From NCBI GenBank assembly GCA_047967505.1, contig CM106540.1: 64,000 nucleotides of DNA; one strand, given 5' to 3'. Below the pieces are notes generated by a model. That model was not told where the DNA came from, made no database searches, and saw nothing but the letters and a program-made list of their open reading frames with translations. The stretch comes from Dipteris shenzhenensis (lineage: Eukaryota > Polypodiophyta > Polypodiopsida > Gleicheniales). Below are positions 56,525-64,000 of this stretch, piece by piece (position 1 is the first letter of the stretch; every line of letters begins with the position of its first letter). Made by a program: the position numbers and the translations under genes.

Positions 56525-57283
56525 GCATTGCGTGCAGAGAGTACACATCCGTATGTATGGACATTAGAATACCAAAAATAGCTTTGAAGATCTAATTTTC
56601 TTTGCAGGGAGCTAACACTTTTGATGTCCTTTTGCTACGACAATTGGTCGTAAGGTAAGGCGCGGCACCTTAGTGGGATATATTGTCTCGCATCCAAGCC
56701 ATGGCGTTTAATGTTGCATTGCGTGCAGAGAGTACACATCAGTATGTATGGACATTAGAATACCAAAAATAGCTTTGAAAGTCTAATTTGCTGTGCAGGG
56801 AGCTAACACTTTTGATGTCCTTTTGCTACGACAATTGGTTGTAAGGTAAGGCACGGCACCTTAGTGGGATATTGTCGCATCCAAGCCATGGCGTTTAATG
56901 TTGCATTGGGCGCAGAGAGTACACATCAGTATGTATGGACATTAGAATACCAAAAATAGCTTTGAAAGTCTAATTTGCTGTGCAGGGAGCTAACACTTTT
57001 GATGTCCTTTTGCTACGACAATTGGTTGTAAGGTAAGCCACGGAACCTTAGTGGGATATATTGTCTTGCATCCAAGCCATGGCGTTTAATGTTGCATTGC
57101 GCGCAGAGAGTACACATCAGTATGTATGGACATTAGAATACCAAAAATAGCTTTGAAAGTCTAATTTGCTGTGCAGGGAGCTAGCACTTTTGATGTCCTT
57201 TTGCTACGACAATTGGTTGTAAGGTAAGACACGGCACCTTAGTGGGATATATTGTCTCGCATCCAAGCCATGGCGTTTAATGT
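56525..57283. repeat. Four ~190-bp tandem repeats
   Basis: GCATTG(C/G)G(T/C)GCAGAGAGTACACATC... begins at 56525, 56716, 56903 and 57094 (periods 191, 187, 191). The units are nearly identical through CATCCAAGCCATGGCGTTTAATG. Each contains an exon-like 47-nt block between a tttgcag/tgtgcag and gtaag pair. Confidence 0.92.
56608..57223 (+). other. Exon-like 47-nt block, present four times
   Basis: Blocks 56608-56654, 56799-56845, 56986-57032 and 57177-57223 each lie between TGCAG and GTAAG. Only one frame is open in all copies, reading GA(N/S)TFDVLLRQLVV. I do not recognise the peptide; it could be a duplicated exon of an unseen gene, a non-coding RNA or chance. Confidence 0.3.
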
Positions 57284-57790
57284 GGTTGTGTTACGGTTGC
57301 GTTTAATGTGGTTGGCAGTGTTGTTGGGGAGTGCAAGATGCTTTGGATATCTAGTGAGACCTTTCATAAGATTCCTCTTACATAATACCCTCTTCTAATA
57401 CTAATAGTTGAAAGAAGAACAAGTCTAAAAGGACTAAGCCAATTCGGCCTACTATTATGTCAGCCAAACCTCTTCACTATAAGTCTGCTAAAGCCATGGG
57501 ATTCTCAAGTCCTTGAGTATTCATATGCATTTATATAATTACTAGTTAAGTCTTGATTATAGAAAAATTTGTGGACTTAGGAGAGGGATACTCACTTGGA
57601 CCTGTATAGTTCATGCTCCATGGGCATGGTGAGGATCACGTTTAGTCGAGAAGAAAGTGCGAGAAGATGCCATTTAGAAAGAGTTGAGGTAGGTATACAT
57701 AGATTTTTTACTCATGAAAGTCATACCCAATTTAGTAAAATCCTCCAACATGACTACAACTAGAAGAAGCAGTTATTGACTTTCTACTTC
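57284..57790. other. Unassigned sequence
   Basis: Includes a small duplication of GCGTTTAATGTGGTTG at the end of the repeat array (57,274-57,315). No gene seen. Confidence 0.35.
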
Positions 57791-57799
57791 CAAATTTAT

Positions 57800-58420
57800 A
57801 ACAAGAAGTAGTTGTCAGTTGTTGAGACCCTCAACCAATAGAACCTCCTCTGCAACCAATTATGGTGAATAGTAGCTTTGTTGTGTGCCATAGTATCAAG
57901 GGTTAGGCAAGGACATTGATGTGTACATTAAATAGGTTTAATTCAGTGGCTTTCACCCATAATCAAGGCACAATGCAGAGAAGCTTAGGACCTTCCTAGC
58001 TATAGTAGATGTATTTGGTAGTGATTGGTATGGCTAGCCTTGAGCAAGTCACTTTGCAACCTTTTCAACCAATTGGATATGTGGACTAAGTGAAGGAGTT
58101 ATTCTGCCTTACTCTGATGCCTTATGATTCTGTAGAGACATATGCTAGTAGAATAAATAGACTCTTAGGGAAGAAGCCAACACCAAAAGCACAAGATTAG
58201 CAATTGAGTTTGTTTGTTAAAGGTTTGCCAATGAACACAGGTTTCCACGTAAGATTGTAACAATCACCTACTCTAGATGTTATCATAGTATTGGGTAATT
58301 TGGAAATAGCTAAAATGGGAGCCAAGTGCGATGTGGCTAATATGCTTGAAACGATGTTGTACAAGAATATTGGATGTAGTCCTTGGTTACCAGGGTACGT
58401 AAGCAATGTCCACAAATCTT
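57800..58420 (+). pseudogene. Retrotransposon gag relic
   Basis: Broken frames read LMPYDSVETYASRINRLL, then GKKPTPKAQD, SLFVKGLPMNTGFHVRL and VIIVLGNLEIAKMGAK. The order (short motif, 'F..GL', then a downstream helical segment) fits a plant retrotransposon Gag domain. At least two stops. Family not certain. Confidence 0.4.
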
Positions 58421-59900
58421 TATGGGATGGGAGGAGTGGTCCAAAACCCTAACATGTGGGATGTAAATGGTAGACCCTGATTTGACATAGGAGTTCTATG
58501 AATTCATATAAAACCAGATTTTCTAAACTGACCCTAATAGAGATATCCTCCAAATTTTGTGATGCCATTTCTACTATGTTCACAATAGATTCTAAGCCAT
58601 GTGGCCTTGGTCCTTGAAGCCTATTATCCCTGGGCCTCCTTCACCGCTAGCATCCTCTTAGCGAATGATTGATTGCATCGATCGAACAAGGCACCAAAGG
58701 GGTTTCACGTTCTCAATCATGCTTTGGCTAGCTAGCTATTTCTATAAGATTGATATCCATGTCAAGATAGACACCTAATCATTCCAAAAGTTCTTGATAA
58801 GGAATTCTCATCCTAATACTCATTATGATTTACCCTCAACACTCCCTTCTCTTTCTTACTTGAGGATAGATCAGGATCTTCATTATGCTCTACCCGCAAC
58901 ACTCCCTTCTCTTCCTTAATGGTCTACTCCACTTTTCCTCAAGCTCATCCTTAACTACTACCTTACTCCTGGCTTTTCCTCAATTTCATCCATAACTACT
59001 TTCCTTAGGGTCATCCTTAACTCCTTCCTTACTCGTCGCTTGCCATACAAAAGCATCTGTATTCCTTGAAGATCCCTTTAGGGTCTTTTGACCTCAAGGA
59101 ATCATTTGGCGATCGAACATACACAGCTTATGGTTGCCACAAGCATAGATGTGTCTTCTTCCTCCTTTGCAAATTGGGAGTACTAGGAGTAGCATAATAT
59201 GTATATGGTGGACTTTTCAAAGGATATAGTACCTCTCTATACACTTCATTTTAAAGATATGGTCTCTAAACTGCAGTATACCTGCACCCTAATTATGTAT
59301 AGCATGAGCAACTGCCTCCCAAGCAATAGAGAGTAAGGGTTAGTTGTTGCTAAAGTACGTAAGACAACATAATCAACAAGGAGGGACTTGTAGGAGTCAT
59401 CAATGCTCCCCTAATGGTTGACTTATTGGCTAGGATGCCATAAGTTGCTAACAATAGGGTATAGTCTATTGGTGTGGCATGGGAATCTTGTATAGTAGCC
59501 TTGAGTCCTTGGGAATCGAGATGTATAAGGCCCTATACATGGTACCACTAGACTTACATTATTCCTTGTCAAAGGAGCTAATGGAGACAATCCCGCCATA
59601 GGAGACATATGAAAATTAAAGGGGCAATAAAATTGCCTTGAGCTTGTTAGTGTTGTGGGATCACCTTCACCAAGTTTCTTTTACAAATGACCCTAAATTT
59701 GAAATAACGATAAGAAAGGTGAAGCAAGACCAAGAGTCCATAATGAGAACTAGTTCTTCTCATTTTGGGTTATCTTATGATAGGTTCCAAGGGGATCATT
59801 GATTATATTATGGTAGATTCCAAGGGAGTGATTAAGAAAATTCTATTGGCATAATGCTCTTGGTCAAGGAAGCGATGTGAACAAGCTAAAAATTTCCAAG
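58421..59900. other. Unassigned sequence
   Basis: No gene. 58,818-58,925 contains a duplicated ~80-bp block (CATTATG.T.TACCC.CAACACTCCCTTCTCTT.CTTA). Confidence 0.35.
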
Positions 59901-60460
59901 CCACCTTGGGTAAGACAATAGTGTTATGGTAGGTGTGTCATAAGACTAGGCACTTTGGATCATGAGAACAATTAAAAGTAATTTTTTAAAAAGTTGTCCC
60001 CCCTAATCAGGTTGTGTCAACTTCATTGAAGCTTGTTCCTACACAAAATTCTACAAAGTCAAACAGAGTCTTCCTTGGATGATCAAGGTTGTTTATTGTA
60101 GAAAAGAAAGGGAATCTCACGATCACATTTGAGATACAAAAGGTTTGAATTGTCTAGAATACTACCATGTGTCCCATGTCAATGCCAAGGATTGGTTTTA
60201 GCACACTACACTCTAGGGGGTTTTTGTGACGCGAGCATACCTAAAAAGAATGGTGAAACCAAGGTTTGCATGGATGCAGGCATGTCAATTGTCATGATAC
60301 CCAAAAGGAGTAAAGACCTCAGAATTTATATAGTGGGTCAATTACCTATCCTCATGAACATAGGGGTTAATATGGTGGAAGTAGGTCCCACAGAGTCTAT
60401 TGAAGAGGAACATAAACCTATGTTATTAGTGGAGTTGTCAAGTATGACTGAGAGTTGATT
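59901..60460 (+). pseudogene. Possible gag zinc knuckle/protease relic
   Basis: CHKTRHFGS near 59,938 could be the second half of a CCHC knuckle, and VCMDAGMSIVMIP near 60,265 vaguely recalls a D-S/T-G protease site. It lies downstream of the gag relic in the right direction, which is the main support. Confidence 0.25.
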
Positions 60461-63200
60461 TATATCTTAGGAAGTATATCCAAAGGGTCAAATCATTTAC
60501 CCATCAAAGATCTAGTTGGCCCTTGCAAAAATATCGAGTGAGGTGGCTTGTGTGTGTCTTGGCTATGGAATTGATCTTGAATTCAAATGTCATTATGAAC
60601 CGTGTCAACAACAAATTCAAATTAATCGAGATTCCAAATGGATAGTGGTGTCCTAAAAAGATTTTTGCATGTTTATACAATAATAATAAATTAGTACTTT
60701 CAAGTATTTGCAATCTTGTGTTGGGACTCAACATCAACCAAGTGGTGAATACTAAGGACTGTTGAAAGGACGTAGTTTTTGTGGGATGTGAGTAGGTGTC
60801 TTGTTAAGGAGCTCAGCAAATTGATGGTGTGCTAGTGAGTTTGTGAGTACTTGGTCATGTTAGGATAAGGCTATAGGAGGTCCGGCCTCTTCATCAACTA
60901 TAGTGGGATCCATGAGAGTGGTTTTGGCCTTCACAAGTAGGGAACTCCATGTGGAGATGCCCTTCTTCTCGTACACAACATGCATTGGTTGATGTCTTCA
61001 ATTGCAGGTAGTAACCTAGACTCCCTTAAGAGAGTTGCACCAATGGGTGCCCCGAAAGGTTATCTCTATATATTGGTCATGATTAATTGTACGCCACATG
61101 AGATTTTGTATTCTTCTAGATGGTGGCCCACATAGGTTGCCCATGGGTCCTTGGCTAGAGTAGATGTGCAGATGTACAATGATGGTAGTTACATAGATGT
61201 GAAATGATGCTGGAGGCAGTATGGTGCTCTGTGCAAGAGGCTTACCCATGTACCGATGAGAGTGTCTACCCCTGAGAGCACTGTGTGAGAGCATCCACAT
61301 TGGGGTCTTATGCTCGAGCTACCATTGGGGACTTACGTGTATGCTAATTATCAGGCCTATAGTAACATGATGACACCTGTGTGTCCAAGAGGCTATACAA
61401 GGCTGATGTGTCTGTGTAGAAACCAATGCCAAAAAATAGTCAACAATGTGTGACTTTACATGGGTGGCATGTGTGTGCAATGTGTGCAACAATCTTGAAT
61501 CCGAGAGGAAGATGACTTGGCCCAAGTGTCACAAAGGGTCATGAACTCCTAAATTCCGATAGAAATGAACTGGCATCATATGTGTAAATATGTACACCGA
61601 TGACAGATCCGAAGGTACTAATGCCGGTGGGAACTAATCGAGTGATATGGCAATGGCTTACTTGGCTTGGTGGAGTTTTATCTCCTCTAAGGCTATGCTA
61701 CTCTAAATTTAGACTACATGTGGTAGCGTAAAATGCAGCAAAATGAATTTTAATTTGTTCATTTTATGTGCTAGATGGCTTGAATTGGATCAGGAGGTGG
61801 TTTCGATGAAGAGGATTGGTTTCTTCTGACCTATAGAATAGTGAAAACATAGACTTGAGGTGCTCACTGCATAGAGCACGATATGCCGATCACTTTTTGT
61901 TTTTTGATCACCTTAAAATTCCATCTGGATTAAAAGTTATAGCCATTTGAAATTTGCACCGTACTTTGTCCAAGGGTCCAAATTGATGGGGTGGCATGTG
62001 GTGATGTGGCATGAGAGGTCACATGCTGATTACAAAGTTGTGCCCATATCGCACTTTGTGCACATGTTGGCATGCTGACTAGGCAACTGACATGGCAATC
62101 GTGATGATGTGGACTACTGATGTGGGATTGACACGTATTTGCCTGTTGACATGGCATGGGGATAACCTACATAAGGTGTTGCCATGTGGTGGCTTAGGTT
62201 GGAACCTTTGTGAAAAGCTATGGCGACAGAGTTGCGAGCCCATGGGACGACGGATGAAGATGAAGGAGTCACGGAGCTTCTCAACGCGGGAGCCAAGTGT
62301 GCTTTCGATTGCTATTGCGCCCGTCTTGCGTTTGAGTGTGCTTGAGTGGCGTTAATGGTGGGCTCATTGGCGTAGATGCAGCTGGATGTAGGTGCTATGC
62401 TTGTGAAGACAACGGTGTTGGATCTATGAAGTCTTGCTTCATTGGAGCACTGCCGTTTGAAGGTCTATGTAATTAGCGTGGGTCGTCTGGAATGTTGTAG
62501 GTAGGATGGTTGACTGGGATTGCTATAGATGGTGAAGCTAGCTATCGTTTGCGAAGTAGGAGTGTCGGTGTTGTAGACATGTAGAAGCTTAGCACTGTCG
62601 TTTCTCATGGAAGCCATTTGATGAAGGTCGTTGCTGCAAGCTCTGTGCTGGAGCTAGGAGTCCGCTCTTCTGTGCTCTGCATGAGCATTCTTGGAGTCGT
62701 GGGTTGTTGAGTTGCTTATTCGCAGGGCTAGTTGTAGATAGTAGTTGGTTGTCCATTGTTGAAGCTCAGGCGTTTTTGTGTCCCTGCTGCTGCTGTGAGC
62801 GTGTCGATTGATTGACGTCTGGTGCTGTTGGCTACTAAGCTATGTGCTGGAGGTGCGAGGGCACTGTAACTCAGTGACTATCACAAGGCAGGGGTAGTTG
62901 CGTTGTCTTGTTGCTGAGTTGCCTTTCGTTGATCAAGGTGTTTGTTAGCACTGCCCTGAAAGGGGTAGGCTATAGCAATGTTTTAGTTGCCCTGCCCTTT
63001 GAAAACGGGTTCTTGGACACTTGGAAGCGATGTGACTTGTTAGGGCTACAGTTTAGTGGACGCTTGGGAGTCGCAGAATTGGTGCCACTCTAGTTTTTTG
63101 GAGTAACCATGCATCTAGTCTCTGCCTTTTTTCTTCGTCTCGATGTCTCGTCGACCTGTTCCACCTTGCTTTGACACTCAACAAGCCTCAATATAGTTTT
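60461..63200. other. Unassigned sequence
   Basis: No gene, terminal repeats or recognised transposon domain. 61,930-62,170 is rich in GGCATG/CATGCTGA words. From about 62,350 the base composition becomes more G/C-rich than the intronic sequence. Confidence 0.35.
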
Positions 63201-63390
63201 GAACTACACGCAGGCTAGAGGGTGCCGATAGTTGTTGGCAGTGCAGGTCGCCAAAGTGAAGACGACCCTCATAGAATTTTACGGAGAGGACGAGAGTTCT
63301 TCAAGAGTGGAAGTAACTTTACCTCCTTACTTCATTTTTTAGGACCTTACTTTGGAGGAGCTTTCTCTGCTTCTTCATCAGCAACAATCA

Positions 63391-63492
63391 ATGGCTCCCT
63401 CCCACCTCAAAATCCCTCCCTACCTCTTTCTCGTCGTCATCGCCTTCGCCTTGGTTGGTCTCATCGGCTTCCAGACAGTTAAGGATCACTAG
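63391..63492 (+). CDS. Possible small membrane peptide ORF (33 aa)
   Basis: ATG at 63391 (CAATCAATGGCT, a plant-like start context) to TAG at 63490. The peptide is MAPSHLKIPP, a hydrophobic segment YLFLVVIAFALVGLIGFQ suited to one membrane span, and a short polar end TVKDH. It could equally be the first exon of a longer gene or chance. Other frames overlap it (63,222-63,482, no recognised domain). Confidence 0.25.
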   Translation: MAPSHLKIPPYLFLVVIAFALVGLIGFQTVKDH

Positions 63493-64000
63493 AGAGGGAC
63501 TCTGCTATTGAAAGGCTGGACGAACAATTGCAAGTATGGAGACGCTCGTATGTTGGTTTGCGATATGCGTGGTTCCTTGCTCATTTCTCCCTTGATAATG
63601 AATCAACTCTTCTAGTTATCACAATAGAACGTCTTCTGTAAAGATTTCACTTATGGGCAAGCACCTCGCATAAGGTAGCTTACGTAAGAGACAAATTATT
63701 GGGAAACGGGCTTTTTGCACCGAAGTTTGCATTTTGTAAAGTGGATTGTCGAGATTTTGCTTGGGTTCAGACCAGAAGCTTTGCAAAAAGTGTTCTCTCA
63801 TGTATTGAATCTTGCGATGTGTTTAGAGGTTGCGGCCTTATTGGACCATGACTGCACTAGATAATAGTTCTCTTTAATCGATGCTTTCTTAGTTCTTGCA
63901 GATTTTCTTGCAGTTTGAGGGCAATGGTGAATGAGACGTATACCGTAACTCGTCTTGAAAACATCATGTTGAACACGAATTTGTTGGGATCTTATAGAGT
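63493..64000. other. Unassigned sequence at window end
   Basis: No gene recognised. Short possible exon-like frames (e.g. ERLDEQLQVWRRSYVGLRYA near 63,520-63,580) are noted only as open reading. Confidence 0.3.

Noticed and set aside
56525-57283. CRISPR-like array
   Set aside because: Whole units are repeated with no unique spacers; plant nuclear context.
62908-63093. 61-codon + strand frame
   Set aside because: No ATG-based start, no recognised motif, no sign of a gene around it.
1-64000. tRNA, rRNA, snoRNA or miRNA genes
   Set aside because: No cloverleaf-type A/B boxes or recognisable rRNA sequence noticed; weak structures cannot be judged by eye.

Overview
The window looks like nuclear DNA of a land plant with a large, transposon-rich genome; a fern, lycophyte or gymnosperm would fit, but this is inference. 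The signs are short GT-AG exons of a cytosolic-type glutaminyl-tRNA synthetase (GlnRS), introns of 12.6 and 32.5 kb, and plant-type Ty1/copia, Ty3/gypsy, hAT and LINE elements. I see no bacterial-style gene, tRNA, rRNA or CRISPR array.

The host gene is on the + strand. Eleven exons between 8806 and 56246 join into one open frame of 1,287 nt (428 codons plus stop), from just after the missing catalytic N-terminus to the natural C-terminus. No upstream exon is visible, so the intron in front of 8806 is at least 8.8 kb and positions 1-56246 lie inside one transcription unit. Intron 4 as numbered here (9876-42373) and intron 10 (43556-56148) are packed with transposons; the other eight are 89-219 bp.

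Region by region. 1-2745: decayed Ty3/gypsy element (LTR end, tRNA-Met-type primer site, zinc knuckle, protease, reverse transcriptase). 2716-5500: minus-strand LINE relic (LINE-C) interrupted by a duplicated LTR-like block. 6120-8465: 3'-truncated LINE-A copy. 8806-9875: GlnRS exons 1-4. 12003-17167: degenerate LINE-B copy with a LINE-A copy nested in its 3' end, then GT/GA microsatellites. 17387-40990: minus-strand copia element split by two insertions: a complete, open LINE-A (20316-27562, 14-bp target duplication) and a Ty3/gypsy element (28101-40336) whose 5' LTR is itself split by an hAT transposon (29871-33123, perfect 8-bp duplication). 41.0-42.3 kb: leftover repeats. 42374-43555: exons 5-10. 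43.9-55.6 kb: copia solo LTR, antisense gypsy LTR relic, two head-to-tail LINE-B copies, a minus-strand LINE fragment, a copia gag relic and a second LINE-C 3' end. 56149-56246: exon 11 with the stop codon.

Downstream of the gene, four ~190-bp tandem repeats (56525-57283) each carry the same exon-like 47-nt block between splice-like sites. The rest (57.3-64 kb) holds weak retrotransposon gag traces and mostly unrecognised sequence.

The clearest points of interest are: the transposon-loaded GlnRS introns with a readable order of insertion; an apparently intact LINE with an ATGA stop-start overlap; LINE-B insertions repeatedly bounded by (TG)n microsatellites; C-to-T-type stop codons in the older elements; and the repeated exon-like unit behind the gene.
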